A DNA stretch of 64,000 bases, taken from the NCBI RefSeq assembly GCF_009827455.1, contig NZ_WTYZ01000001.1, positions 1,373,001-1,437,000 on the forward strand, in the 5' to 3' direction. This stretch comes from Pontixanthobacter aestiaquae. Its GTDB lineage: Bacteria; Pseudomonadota; Alphaproteobacteria; Sphingomonadales; Sphingomonadaceae. The notes below the pieces were generated by a model. It was not told the DNA's origin. It saw only the letters and a list, made by a program, of their open reading frames with translations, and searched no databases. The stretch's first letter is position 1, and each line of letters begins with the position of its first letter. This document shows, one piece after another, positions 16,992-26,597 of the stretch. The translations under genes were made by a program, and so were the position numbers.

Positions 16992-18017
16992 CTACTCGGT
17001 CAACTGCGCAATAAACGCGTCCACCTTTTCCGTTGCCAAATTGTCGGTGCCAAGTTCGGTATTCATCCGGCGGTGATCGGTATTTGGGATCGCCACCGCC
17101 TCGGCATTGGCTCCGGCCTTGCGCAGTTTCGCCGCGAACATTTCCGATTGTGCCTTCGCTCTGGCACGATCCGCTACGTGCAGGATCAGCCAGTCCGAGA
17201 CATCGGGAGCGCCCACATAGGTCGCTGGCGACAGGGCAGCCTGTCGCGCGGGGTCGGCGCTGAAGGCTGGCTCGTAAATCCGCTTCGTTAGTGGTCCGGC
17301 GGTCTCCAAAGTGCTCACAGCATCGTAGCCAGCCCCATCGAGCAGGATTACGCCTTTGATAGCGGCCAGATCATCGCCGAGATAGGTCGGGTCGGTCGCA
17401 ACCAGCGCGGCCAGGTGCGCGCCTGCACTATGGCCCATCAGGATGATCCGGTTCGGGTCGAAGCCAAGTTCCGGCGCATCAGCGCGCAGCTTAGCGACGG
17501 CTGCTGCGATATCTGCGGCCTGATCCTCTACTTTAACATTAGGTACCAACCGGTATCCGGTCGACGCATAGGCATATCCCGTCTGCTGGAAATGCGAAGG
17601 CTTGGCATGGTTGGCACGCGCGCGGTCGCCCATCTGCCATCCGCCGCCATGGACGAACAGGATAAGCGCAGGAGGCGCGTCTGTGGTGCCCGCCGATGCC
17701 ATGGGCCGGTAGAAATCGATAGCTTGCCGCGGATCATCGCCAAACGTCACAAGATCGAACTTTTGCGGCGCCATACGTGTCGGCACAGCACGATTGCCAG
17801 CACGCCGCTGCTGCATCCGCTCGCGCAGTTCGCTGGCGCATGTTTCGCTGAGTTCACTGCGTTTTTCACGGAGGCAACTGCGTATCTTGCTGCGATCGGA
17901 ACCGCAAAGCTGGACTATTTCCTGCCTGCACTCGCGCGGCAGCCGCTGTTGTGCGTGGGCTACGCCTGCCACAAGCATGCCTGCCAGCACTGCTCCGCTA
18001 ATCCAGATTCCGCGCAT
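16992..18017 (-). CDS. Secreted alpha/beta-hydrolase (esterase) with N-terminal Cys-rich domain
   Basis: A 341-residue exported protein. A signal peptide (cut likely after GVAHA) leads to a four-cysteine segment, residues about 28-65, with CRQEIVQLC...CLREKRSELSETC spacing like the cysteine-rich GLG1/Cys_rich_FGFR repeat. The remainder is a hormone-sensitive-lipase-type hydrolase: oxyanion motif LFVHGGGW, nucleophile elbow MGHSAGAHLAAL, and the C-terminal histidine in NTDHRRMN. It should act on ester or amide substrates in the periplasm or outside; the substrate is unknown. The ATG at 18017 has AGGAGG nearby; a start at 18044 lacks one. A short palindrome TATGGT/ACCATA lies just upstream (18045-18061). 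Confidence 0.84.
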   Translation of the reverse strand: MRGIWISGAVLAGMLVAGVAHAQQRLPRECRQEIVQLCGSDRSKIRSCLREKRSELSETCASELRERMQQRRAGNRAVPTRMAPQKFDLVTFGDDPRQAIDFYRPMASAGTTDAPPALILFVHGGGWQMGDRARANHAKPSHFQQTGYAYASTGYRLVPNVKVEDQAADIAAAVAKLRADAPELGFDPNRIILMGHSAGAHLAALVATDPTYLGDDLAAIKGVILLDGAGYDAVSTLETAGPLTKRIYEPAFSADPARQAALSPATYVGAPDVSDWLILHVADRARAKAQSEMFAAKLRKAGANAEAVAIPNTDHRRMNTELGTDNLATEKVDAFIAQLTE

Positions 18018-18099
18018 ATGTGCCCTCCTGATGTGACGCGGCAATATGGTGCCTTACCATACGCCAAAAAGTCCAGTCGCAGATTGTCGCGTAGTGTCG

Positions 18100-18198
18100 C
18101 GATGACGGGTGTGAACCCGCTTTCCTACACGCAGCTAACGCGCTATTTCATTATTCATCTAAAGGCGGCACTCCGTGTGCGGCCTTTTGTTGTTTTGG
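18100..18198 (+). ncRNA. Candidate small RNA or purA leader ending in an intrinsic terminator
   Basis: In the 327-base gap between the esterase and purA there is a hairpin with a GTGA tetraloop (CGGGT/ACCCG, 18106-18119) and, 40 bases on, a strong terminator: AAAGGC and GCAC arms pairing with GTGC and GCCTTT (18161-18187) followed by TTTTGTTGTTTT. No plus-strand gene precedes it, so it ends either a small RNA or attenuates transcription into purA. The 5' end and promoter are not determined. The rest of the gap (18199-18344) shows nothing else. Confidence 0.4.
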
Positions 18199-18332
18199 CC
18201 GCCTATGGATTGTTTTGTCGAGTGCTCTACAGGATGTGTTTCATCAACTTGCACATTATCGAACATTCAGGCTGTTGCCCGCTTTCCGGGCGTAGTCTAC
18301 GGCGCATCGGGTTTTTGGGCCGGTTTTTTTGA

Positions 18333-19634
<1,302 letters not shown>

Positions 19635-19653
19635 TGGCCCCGTTTGTTGATTG

Positions 19654-19870
19654 ATGGCTATGCGAGGTGCTTTGGTTCTGGCGGCGCTTGTGCCGCTCGC
19701 AGCTTGCCAGCCGACCTCAATGCCAGACGGTCTTGTTCCAAACGAAGAGGATGGCCAAGGGGCAAACTCAGCGGGACTGGACCGATGGCTGTATCGCGGT
19801 CTTCCATGAAGATATCAAAGAACTGTGGGATGCGGTTCCGAATGGCATGCCCATAGAGAAACGCCCTTGA
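19654..19870 (+). pseudogene. Remnant of an L,D-transpeptidase lipoprotein gene
   Basis: The first frame (19654-19809) encodes a lipoprotein signal, MAMRGALVLAALVPLAAC, and about 30 further residues before a stop. In the next frame the sequence continues as RDWTDGCIAVFHEDIKELWD and ends NGMPIEKRP at 19870. That second piece is the C-terminal part of the YkuD L,D-transpeptidase domain, with the catalytic cysteine in TDGC. The middle of the domain, including the catalytic histidine region, is missing. An internal deletion with frameshift of a peptidoglycan cross-linking enzyme is the simplest reading. It begins 19 bases after purA. Confidence 0.75.
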
Positions 19871-19920
19871 CCCGGCGATAGTTTGTTCCCAATATGTTCT
19901 AATCCTTCAGGAGTCGGAAC

Positions 19921-20922
19921 ATGGCACAGGCAGATTTTCAGTATCACCCCACCGAGGTCGTGCGCGATGCCGCTAATGATGCAGCCGGTGTGCCGGTGGC
20001 GGTTTCAATCTTTGCCGACCGCGCGCATATTCGCGATACGATTGCCGATGATGCCTGCGCGGCCGGATTGCGTCTTGGACAGGTGGGCGATGTTGCGGAT
20101 TTGCTTGGCGGAGCAGCGCGGCCATTAGGCGAAGTTGTGGTGCTGGATTGTCCGGTGATCAATGGACGCCGGCTTGCTGCGATTGCGCGGCTTGATGCAC
20201 GAGCGGCGAATAGCGGTGCGCATTTGATTGTCTCGACGTCGGTTGATGCGCTGGATGATGTGTTTGGCTGTCTCGATCAGTCCAATCCGCAATTGCTGGT
20301 CGATCCGGGTAGGGGGGAGCGCGTAATTGCACTGGGCCGCGTTCTGGCCAAAATGCCGAATATGCGGTTGCGCGACCTTTCCGATGAAGACCGGCTGTCT
20401 TTGATCCGGCTGACCGAACAGGTTGGCCAGATTGCCGAGCGGCTGGAAAGGCTCGGCGTGAAAGGACAATCGGAAGTTGGCGGCGCGTTTCGCTTTGAAT
20501 CCCCATTGAATGAATATGGTGGCGAGGAGGCGGAAGACGGATCGGACCGGCTCGTGCGTAAACCACGCCCGGCGATGCCCGACCCGCGTCTAGTGCGCCG
20601 GATAATCCGCCAGCGGCAATTGCGCGCGCGGTTTTTTGACAAGGATTTGTTCGCTGATCCGGCGTGGGATATCCTGCTTGACCTGACGGCGGCCCGCGCA
20701 GAGCATATGCGCGTTTCGGTCACGTCGCTGTGCATCGCCTCCGGTGTTCCGCCCACAACGGCGCTGCGCTGGATCAGCCAGATGGTCGATGCGGGGCTGC
20801 TCGACCGGGTCGAGGATGAGACTGATAAGCGCCGCGCTTTCATCGCGCTGAGCGACAGGGCTGCGGACGCGATGGCCCGCTATTTCGCCGAGGTCGGGAA
20901 AGAGGCGAGCTATTCGGTTTGA
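19921..20922 (+). CDS. Winged-helix (MarR-like) protein with pseudo-receiver-like N-terminus
   Basis: A 333-residue soluble protein. The C-terminal 100 residues form a winged helix: VTSLCIASGVPPTTALRWIS is the helix-turn-helix and LLDRVEDETDKRRAFIALS the wing, as in MarR-type regulators. Residues 20-140 look like an alternating beta-alpha domain (VPVAVSIFADRAH, EVVVLDCP, AHLIVSTSV, PQLLVDPGR), similar in order to a response-regulator receiver but without the usual acidic pair and lysine. The centre is a charged linker. A signal-responsive regulator is likely; ligand and targets are unknown. It is convergent with the sirohaem gene, 6 bases between stops. Related proteins are common in sphingomonads. 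Confidence 0.75.
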   Translation: MAQADFQYHPTEVVRDAANDAAGVPVAVSIFADRAHIRDTIADDACAAGLRLGQVGDVADLLGGAARPLGEVVVLDCPVINGRRLAAIARLDARAANSGAHLIVSTSVDALDDVFGCLDQSNPQLLVDPGRGERVIALGRVLAKMPNMRLRDLSDEDRLSLIRLTEQVGQIAERLERLGVKGQSEVGGAFRFESPLNEYGGEEAEDGSDRLVRKPRPAMPDPRLVRRIIRQRQLRARFFDKDLFADPAWDILLDLTAARAEHMRVSVTSLCIASGVPPTTALRWISQMVDAGLLDRVEDETDKRRAFIALSDRAADAMARYFAEVGKEASYSV

Positions 20923-20928
20923 TCCTTT

Positions 20929-21702
20929 TCACGCCATCCGCAAGATGATCGTGAGGCCTTCCGGAGTATCACCATCAAACGGCAGCTCGCGGCGCAGAGC
21001 GTCCGCGCGAGAGCGATCCAGAATGGCAGCAGGTACCTTTGGGTCATGCAGCAATGTATCGACAGTCCCGAGCAACCGCGCCTGCTTGAGAGTGAGATCG
21101 TCGGGATCATCGCTGGCGAGCTGAATTTCGATTGTTTGTGATGCAACGGCTTGCTCCGAGCCGGTCAGCCAATCGTCCACGCGTTCGGCCGCCTGGGGAT
21201 CAAGCGGGTCAAGCAAACCGCCTTCAGCCAATGCAGCATCCAAAGCATTGCGCCGGTCCGATCCATTGGGAAAGCGCGCCCGCATTGCATCGCGGCTTTG
21301 TTCAAGCTTTGCAGCGAGCGTGCCTAGTGATTGCGGAAGCAGTTTCTCGAACCGCAGGCGCAGTTGCTTGGCGAGGCCTGCCGATGCGCCGGACGTTCCC
21401 ATCGCCACCAGCACCGGATCACGGTCGAGAATGCTGGGTGTGGTGAATTCGCACAGTTCGGGCATGTCGGCGACATTGACCAGCAGGCCTTTGTCACCGA
21501 GCCGCTTGGCCGCCGCCCGCGCGGCTTTCTCATCTTCCAATGCGATAAATGCGAGTTTCGCCTGATGTGCTTCGGGCTCTCCGCAGGGAATACCGCCAGC
21601 GCGTTCGACCAGACGTGTCTTGGCTTCGCCCATCTCGCCGTCGCCGATCACGACTACTTTCTTGCCAGCGATGCGGTGGAGCAGAGGCAAAGAGCGGATC
21701 AT
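20929..21702 (-). CDS. Precorrin-2 dehydrogenase / sirohydrochlorin ferrochelatase-type protein
   Basis: A 257-residue homologue of the N-terminal half of CysG. The Rossmann loop is VVVIGDGEMGEAKTRLVERA, followed by the conserved FTTPSILDRDPVLVAMGTSG near residue 95 and AGLAKQLRLRFEKLLPQ in the dimerisation helix. The family oxidises precorrin-2 to sirohydrochlorin with NAD and may insert iron to make sirohaem. It complements CobA at 679-1437, which lacks this half. The loop is slightly divergent (GDGEMG rather than GxGxVA). The start overlaps the lysA stop by 4 bases, so it is co-translated with lysA despite the unrelated pathway. Confidence 0.86.
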   Translation of the reverse strand: MIRSLPLLHRIAGKKVVVIGDGEMGEAKTRLVERAGGIPCGEPEAHQAKLAFIALEDEKAARAAAKRLGDKGLLVNVADMPELCEFTTPSILDRDPVLVAMGTSGASAGLAKQLRLRFEKLLPQSLGTLAAKLEQSRDAMRARFPNGSDRRNALDAALAEGGLLDPLDPQAAERVDDWLTGSEQAVASQTIEIQLASDDPDDLTLKQARLLGTVDTLLHDPKVPAAILDRSRADALRRELPFDGDTPEGLTIILRMA

Positions 21703-22958
21703 AGCCAGTCGGGAACGCGCTCTGCGTCCATAATCGCGGCGGCGGCGAGACGGTCGGCGACGACGGCATATTTGTCGCCATCTACCAGAACTTCAGCGAC
21801 AAAGCCGCGGCTGTTGTAGCTGGAGGCCATCGTTGCGCCATACGCACCAGCGGTGCGGAATACGGCTAGGTCGCCCGATTCCAATGTGTCCATTTCGCGG
21901 TTCATGGCGAAGGTATCGCCGGTTTCACAGATCGGGCCGACGATGTGCGAAACGCTTTTCGCGCCGCTCGGTTTAACAGCTTCGATATCGTGCCATGCGC
22001 CGTACATTGCCGGGCGCGCGAGATCGTTCATCGCCGCATCGACCACGACAAAAGGACTGGCGTTGGAACTGCGTTTCACGCGGATAACCCGTGTCAAAAG
22101 AATGCCCGCATTGCCTGCGATCACCCGGCCCGGTTCGAAAGACAACGCAACGTCCCAATCCTTCGTCACCCGCGCGACCATCGCGCCATATTCAGCAGGT
22201 GAGGGCAGGACTTCACCCGCTTTGTACGGCACACCCAATCCGCCGCCGAGATCGGCATGCGTGACTGTCTCACCTTGCGCCCTGAGTTCCGCGATAAGTT
22301 CACCGACTTTGCCAAACGCTGTTTCGAGCGGTTCCAGCGTCGAAAGCTGGCTGCCGATATGCACCGCAATGCCGCGCATATCGAGGCCGGGTAGGGCGGC
22401 CAACGTAGCGTAAATCTCGACAGCGCGGTGGATTGGCACGCCGAACTTGTTCTCCGCCTTGCCGGTAGAGATCTTCTCATGCGTGCGGGCATCGACATCG
22501 GGATTGACCCGCAGAGCGCAGCGCGCGATTTTGCCATGCGCCGCCGCAATAGCAGCCAGTTCACGGCCTTCCTCCTGAGACTCGATGTTGAACTGCCCGA
22601 TATCGGCCTCAAGCCCTTGCAGCAGTTCTGCATCGGTTTTTCCAACGCCTGAAAACACGATGTTTTTCGGCGCCATATCGGCCTCAAGCGCGCGCACCAG
22701 CTCGCCGCCTGAAACCACATCAGCGCCGTAGCCTTCGCGGCTGAGCACTTTCAGCACGGCGAGGTTGGGATTGGACTTCACAGCAAAGGCGATATGCGGA
22801 TCTTTGACGCCGCTTAGCGCCTCGCGGAATACGCGGGCATGGCGCACCAGCGTTGCGCGCGAATAGACATAGACGGGTGTGCCGACTTCCTCCGCGATGC
22901 GGGTCAGCGGGATATCCTCGGCGTGCAATACGCCGTCACGAAGTTGGAAATGGTCCAT
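21699..22958 (-). CDS. lysA: Diaminopimelate decarboxylase
   Basis: A 419-residue fold-type III PLP enzyme that converts meso-diaminopimelate to lysine. The PLP lysine is in IAFAVKSNPNLAVLK near residue 60; the phosphate-binding and substrate regions follow as GVGKTDAELLQGL, HIGSQLSTLEP, LGGGLGVPY and the C-terminal GPICETGDTFA with the active-site cysteine of the partner subunit. The GAYGATMASSYNSRG segment near residue 380 is typical of LysA. It is preceded by the LptM-like gene, itself overlapping argH; the group argH-lptM-lysA is widespread in proteobacteria. Confidence 0.95.
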   Translation of the reverse strand: MDHFQLRDGVLHAEDIPLTRIAEEVGTPVYVYSRATLVRHARVFREALSGVKDPHIAFAVKSNPNLAVLKVLSREGYGADVVSGGELVRALEADMAPKNIVFSGVGKTDAELLQGLEADIGQFNIESQEEGRELAAIAAAHGKIARCALRVNPDVDARTHEKISTGKAENKFGVPIHRAVEIYATLAALPGLDMRGIAVHIGSQLSTLEPLETAFGKVGELIAELRAQGETVTHADLGGGLGVPYKAGEVLPSPAEYGAMVARVTKDWDVALSFEPGRVIAGNAGILLTRVIRVKRSSNASPFVVVDAAMNDLARPAMYGAWHDIEAVKPSGAKSVSHIVGPICETGDTFAMNREMDTLESGDLAVFRTAGAYGATMASSYNSRGFVAEVLVDGDKYAVVADRLAAAAIMDAERVPDWL

Positions 22959-22976
22959 AAGGTTTGCTCGGGGCTA

Positions 22977-23219
22977 TTATTCCGGGGGAGGTAGATCGAA
23001 CGGATCGTCTTCGCGTTCTTCACTGCGGCGGCGCAATTCAACGCTGCGTTCGGGCGCGGCCTGCGGCACGGGCGTTAGCAATTCTTCAGCGTTTGGCGGA
23101 GCTTCTGCGCCAGTCGGGGCAACCGGCAATGTCGCGCCTTCAAGCGGCTCAAGATCGCCCTTTTGCGCGCAGCCACTCAAAGCACCCAGAGCAATTATAC
23201 CGACCAGCGCGCGTTTCAT
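22977..23219 (-). CDS. lptM: LptM-like outer-membrane lipoprotein
   Basis: An 80-residue lipoprotein. The signal peptide ends in the lipobox LSGC, directly followed by [10 protein letters not shown], matching the CGQKGPL hallmark of the YifL/LptM family. The rest is Pro/Glu-rich and probably disordered. In E. coli LptM binds the LptD-LptE lipopolysaccharide translocon and helps its disulfide maturation; the same role here is inference. The ATG overlaps the argH stop by 4 bases, and lysA starts 18 bases downstream. Confidence 0.85.
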   Translation of the reverse strand: MKRALVGIIALGALSGCAQKGDLEPLEGATLPVAPTGAEAPPNAEELLTPVPQAAPERSVELRRRSEEREDDPFDLPPPE

Positions 23220-24643
23220 GTTTCACTTTCCTTTGTCATGCCCAGCGCTGTGCGCGCGATGGCGACTTGGCGTTTTACCTGCTCCGGGGCAGTTCCGCCA
23301 TAGGATGATCGCGCGGCCACTGATGCCTCGACCGAAAGAGCCGAGTAAACGCGTTCGTCGACGCGGCTGTCGATGGCCTGAAGTTCGTCGAGCGACAGTT
23401 CGTCCAAGGCAACGCCCTTTTGCTCAGCCAGTTTGACCGCAGCGCCGGTAATATGATGGGCTTCGCGAAACGGGATGTCCGCCTCTGTTACAAGCCAGTC
23501 GGCCAGATCGGTCGCGGTTGCATAGCCAAGTTCTGCCGCCTGCCGCATTCGGTCTGTTTTGAATGCGCTGTCTGCTACCATGCCGGTCATCGCTGCGATG
23601 GAGAGGGCCAGCAGGCTCGCAGCCTCGAATACAGGCGGTTTGTCGTCCTGCATATCCTTGGAATAGGCGAGCGGTAGGCCCTTCATTGTGACCATCAATG
23701 CGGTGGTCGCGCCGATCACGCGCCCTGCATGCCCGCGCACCAGTTCCGCCGCATCGGGGTTTTTCTTCTGCGGCATGATCGAACTGCCGGTGGAGAGGCT
23801 ATCGGCCATCCGCACAAAGCCGAACGGCTGACTCGCCCAGATGATGAATTCTTCGGCCAAACGCGAAAGATGCAGCGCAATCTGGCTCGCCGCCATCAGA
23901 TAATCGAGCGCAAAATCGCGATCCGAAACTGCGTCGAGACTATTCGCGGTGGGCCGGTCGAAGCCAAGCGCACCGGATGTCGCATCGCGGTCAATCGGAA
24001 ATCCTGTTCCTGCCAGTGCTGCTGAACCGAGCGGACTTTCGTTCATTCGCGCCCGCGCATCGGAAAGCCGCGACCGGTCACGACGCAGCATTTCGTAATA
24101 GGCCATTAGATGATGCCCCAACGTCACCGGTTGCGCGGTCTGAAGGTGGGTGAAGCCGGGCATGATACTGTCCGCATGGACGCCAGCTTGTTTGACCAAG
24201 GCAGCCTGCAAAGCTTGCAACCCCGCATCGGTTTGCTCCAGCATATCGCGAACCCACAGCTTGAAATCGGTCGCGACCTGATCGTTGCGGCTGCGGGCGG
24301 TGTGAAGCCGTCCGGCAACCGGGCCGATCAATTCGGCAAGCCGGCCTTCGGTGGTCATGTGGATGTCTTCGAGATCCCAATCCTCGGGAACGCCATCCGC
24401 TTCATATTCTGCGGCGACTGTGTCCAAACCATCGGAAATCGTTTTGGCATCCCGCGCACTGACGATACCTTGCGCGCCCAGCATCGCGACATGTGCTTTG
24501 CTGGCGGCGATATCCTGCCGCCACAGCGCTTTGTCGAACGGAATCGAAGCGTTGATTTCGCGCATGATCGCGCTAGGCCCTTCAGCGAACCTGCCGCCCC
24601 ACATCTGATTGGAGCCCGTCTTGTTATTACCGTCTTCGCTCAC
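23216..24643 (-). CDS. argH: Argininosuccinate lyase
   Basis: A 475-residue member of the fumarase/aspartase superfamily that cleaves argininosuccinate to arginine and fumarate. The family signature [16 protein letters not shown] is near residue 280; [20 protein letters not shown] and the catalytic [13 protein letters not shown] region are present. The N-terminal core starts MWGGRFAEG. Three starts are possible: GTG at 24649, GTG at 24643, or ATG at 24604; 24643 is chosen because a short AAGG-type ribosome site precedes it. Any of the two GTG choices overlaps the start of the divergent thioredoxin gene. Confidence 0.92.
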   Translation of the reverse strand: MSEDGNNKTGSNQMWGGRFAEGPSAIMREINASIPFDKALWRQDIAASKAHVAMLGAQGIVSARDAKTISDGLDTVAAEYEADGVPEDWDLEDIHMTTEGRLAELIGPVAGRLHTARSRNDQVATDFKLWVRDMLEQTDAGLQALQAALVKQAGVHADSIMPGFTHLQTAQPVTLGHHLMAYYEMLRRDRSRLSDARARMNESPLGSAALAGTGFPIDRDATSGALGFDRPTANSLDAVSDRDFALDYLMAASQIALHLSRLAEEFIIWASQPFGFVRMADSLSTGSSIMPQKKNPDAAELVRGHAGRVIGATTALMVTMKGLPLAYSKDMQDDKPPVFEAASLLALSIAAMTGMVADSAFKTDRMRQAAELGYATATDLADWLVTEADIPFREAHHITGAAVKLAEQKGVALDELSLDELQAIDSRVDERVYSALSVEASVAARSSYGGTAPEQVKRQVAIARTALGMTKESET

Positions 24644-25202
24644 GCGCACTGCCTTGATGCTCGCCGGATTCTCTCTGGCGCTGGGCGCCTGCGATAGTGG
24701 GGCGGAGGCTCCGGGGCAAGAACAGGCCGGTTTGGGCGGCGAGAAGGCGAACTTGTTGGGCGAAATAGACCCAAGCTATGCAGGTGAGCTGATGCCCGCG
24801 ATCAATGTGACTGATCCGGATGGCAAACAGCTTAATCTGGGGGCCTTGCAGGGGCGGCTAGTGCTGCTCAATCTGTGGGCGACATGGTGCGCGCCGTGCA
24901 AGGTGGAGATGCCGATGCTGAATGATCTGGCGAAAGAGAATGAAGCGTTGAAAGTGCTGACCGTCAGTCAGGATTTTTCTGGCCTGGAAAAAGTGCCGGC
25001 CTTTCTGGACGAGAACGAGCTCGACCAGCTTGAGCCTTGGCTTGATCCTGACGGGAAAGTTGCGGTTGCTGTCGGGTCAAGCGTGCTGCCGACGACTATC
25101 CTTTACGATGAGGCGGGTGTCGAAGTGTGGCGCGTGGTTGGTGACTATGATTGGTCGAGCGCAGAAACGCAGGAAGCGATTGCGGCCGTGCTAGGCAATT
25201 GA
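24621..25202 (+). CDS. TlpA-like thioredoxin lipoprotein
   Basis: A 193-residue periplasm-facing thioredoxin-fold protein. A lipoprotein signal ([17 protein letters not shown]) precedes a short linker and a TlpA/ResA-type domain with the redox centre [14 protein letters not shown] near residue 90 and the cis-proline in [10 protein letters not shown]. Such proteins reduce disulfides in cytochrome c or cupredoxin biogenesis; no partner gene is adjacent. The start is probably the TTG at 24621, which has GGAG seven bases upstream and leaves an arginine before the hydrophobic core; TTG at 24609 is an alternative. It is divergent from argH and overlaps its 5' end. Confidence 0.87.
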   Translation: MLLPSSLTRTALMLAGFSLALGACDSGAEAPGQEQAGLGGEKANLLGEIDPSYAGELMPAINVTDPDGKQLNLGALQGRLVLLNLWATWCAPCKVEMPMLNDLAKENEALKVLTVSQDFSGLEKVPAFLDENELDQLEPWLDPDGKVAVAVGSSVLPTTILYDEAGVEVWRVVGDYDWSSAETQEAIAAVLGN

Positions 25203-25331
25203 TGTTGGCGTACCCGGCGCTTCGCTTGGGATTTTCGAGCGAAAACCGTTCGAAAGTGGTTCCTCCCGCGCTATCGCTTGTGAGCATTTTGGCCAAATTC
25301 ATCCCCAGGATGAATTCGCGTCACAAAATGC

Positions 25332-25407
25332 TGGTGGGCGATGACAGGCTCGAACTGCCGACCCTCTCGGTGTAAACGAGATGCTCTACCAACTGAGCTA
25401 ATCGCCC
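25332..25407 (-). tRNA. tRNA-Val (anticodon TAC)
   Basis: On the minus strand it folds with acceptor GGGCGAT/ATCGCCC, D-arm GCTC...GAGC, a perfect anticodon stem TCTCG/CGAGA around loop TTTACAC, T-loop TTCGAGC, and encoded CCA (25332-25334). Anticodon TAC reads GTA/GTG valine codons. It lies in the gap between the thioredoxin gene and asparaginase. Confidence 0.96.
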
Positions 25408-25508
25408 GATCCGTAATCGGAAGCGCTCTCATAGCGCCCAAAAGTGCAAAAGCAATTACCAATGTGGATTTCTTTGTGCGTTTTTCAAACTGGCGCTAAG
25501 GGCGCAGC

Positions 25509-26489
25509 ATGACAAGTGGCCATATTTCCATCTTCGCGACAGGCGGCACAATTGCCGGAATTGCGGGTTCAGCCACGCGGCGAGATTATTTACCCGGGCA
25601 GATCGGTGTCGCCGAGTTCCTCGATTCGCTGGCCGAGCTCGACCTTGGTGTTGAACTGCGCGGTGAGCAATTTGCGAATATCGGGTCGGAGGATATCGGT
25701 CCTGAATTGTGGCAGCGGCTGCACGAGGCAGCGCTGGCGGCGATGGATGATGCCGCCTGTCAGGGCATTGTCATCACGCACGGCACCGACACGGCGGAGG
25801 AGACCGCGTTTCTGCTCGACCAGACATTGCCGACGACCAAACCGGTGGTGCTGGTTGGCGCGATGCGGCCTGCCGATGCGGTGGGCAGCGATGGCTTGCG
25901 CAATTTCGCCAATGCGGTGCGTGTTGCGAGCGATCGTGACGCGGCAGGGCGCGGCGTTATGCTGGTGATGAGCGACCGGGTGTTTGCCGCGCGCGATGCC
26001 CGCAAGGCGCATACCGAGATGACCGATGCGTTCAAAGGCTTCCCGCGCGGGCCGATCGGCCATGCGACGCCGACGTCTCTCGAATGGTTCGGCCCGGCGT
26101 GGCGCGTGGGTGAAGCGGCGCGATATGATTTCCACCTCGACATGCCGAAAGTGTCGATCCTCTATGCCTATGCGGGAATGTCGGCTGATAATGTCGCACA
26201 GGCGGTGCAGGGCGGCGCAAAGGGCATTGTCCTTGCAGGATTCGGCCACGGTAATGCCCCGCGCGCTATCCGCGATGCGCTGGCCGAGGCGGTGAAGGGC
26301 GGTGTGCCTGTGGTGCGCGCGTCACGTGTCGATGAAGGGTTGGTTGATCGTGAGCCGGAGGATGACACCAGCAATTTTATCGCTGCGAGGGCACTTGGTC
26401 CGGCGCGGGCACGGATATTGCTTCAATTGCTGCTTGCGAACGGGATCACTGACCCCGCCCGGATTCAGGAAGAGTTCGGGCGGCGGTAA
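25509..26489 (+). CDS. L-asparaginase (type II-like)
   Basis: A 326-residue enzyme of the bacterial asparaginase family, hydrolysing asparagine to aspartate and ammonia. The first catalytic threonine is in IFATGGTIAGIAG and the second triad threonine and aspartate in IVITHGTDTAEETAF; the triad lysine is probably in the ARDARKAHTEM segment. There is no signal peptide, so a cytoplasmic enzyme is expected, although the sequence type resembles type II proteins. Glutaminase or other amidase activity cannot be excluded. The ATG at 25509 starts cleanly at MTSGHISIFATGG. Confidence 0.9.
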   Translation: MTSGHISIFATGGTIAGIAGSATRRDYLPGQIGVAEFLDSLAELDLGVELRGEQFANIGSEDIGPELWQRLHEAALAAMDDAACQGIVITHGTDTAEETAFLLDQTLPTTKPVVLVGAMRPADAVGSDGLRNFANAVRVASDRDAAGRGVMLVMSDRVFAARDARKAHTEMTDAFKGFPRGPIGHATPTSLEWFGPAWRVGEAARYDFHLDMPKVSILYAYAGMSADNVAQAVQGGAKGIVLAGFGHGNAPRAIRDALAEAVKGGVPVVRASRVDEGLVDREPEDDTSNFIAARALGPARARILLQLLLANGITDPARIQEEFGRR

Positions 26490-26494
26490 AAACT

Positions 26495-26585
26495 CCGTTC
26501 GCCCTGAGCCTGTCGAAGGGCCGTACTTGATTTTGAGGCCGAGCAAGAAAGAAAGCCGATCTTTCGACAGGTTCAGGATGAACGG
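26495..26585. repeat. 91-bp inverted-repeat element
   Basis: Outer arms CCGTTCGCCCTGAGCCTGTC and its near-complement ending GGTTCAGGATGAACGG flank a central A-rich spacer. The arm type (CCTGAGCCTGTCGAAGG) is a familiar intergenic repeat in many proteobacteria. It occupies the gap between convergent asparaginase and MDR genes and could act as a bidirectional mRNA-end structure. Confidence 0.8.
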
Positions 26586-26597
26586 TGTTCTTTGATT

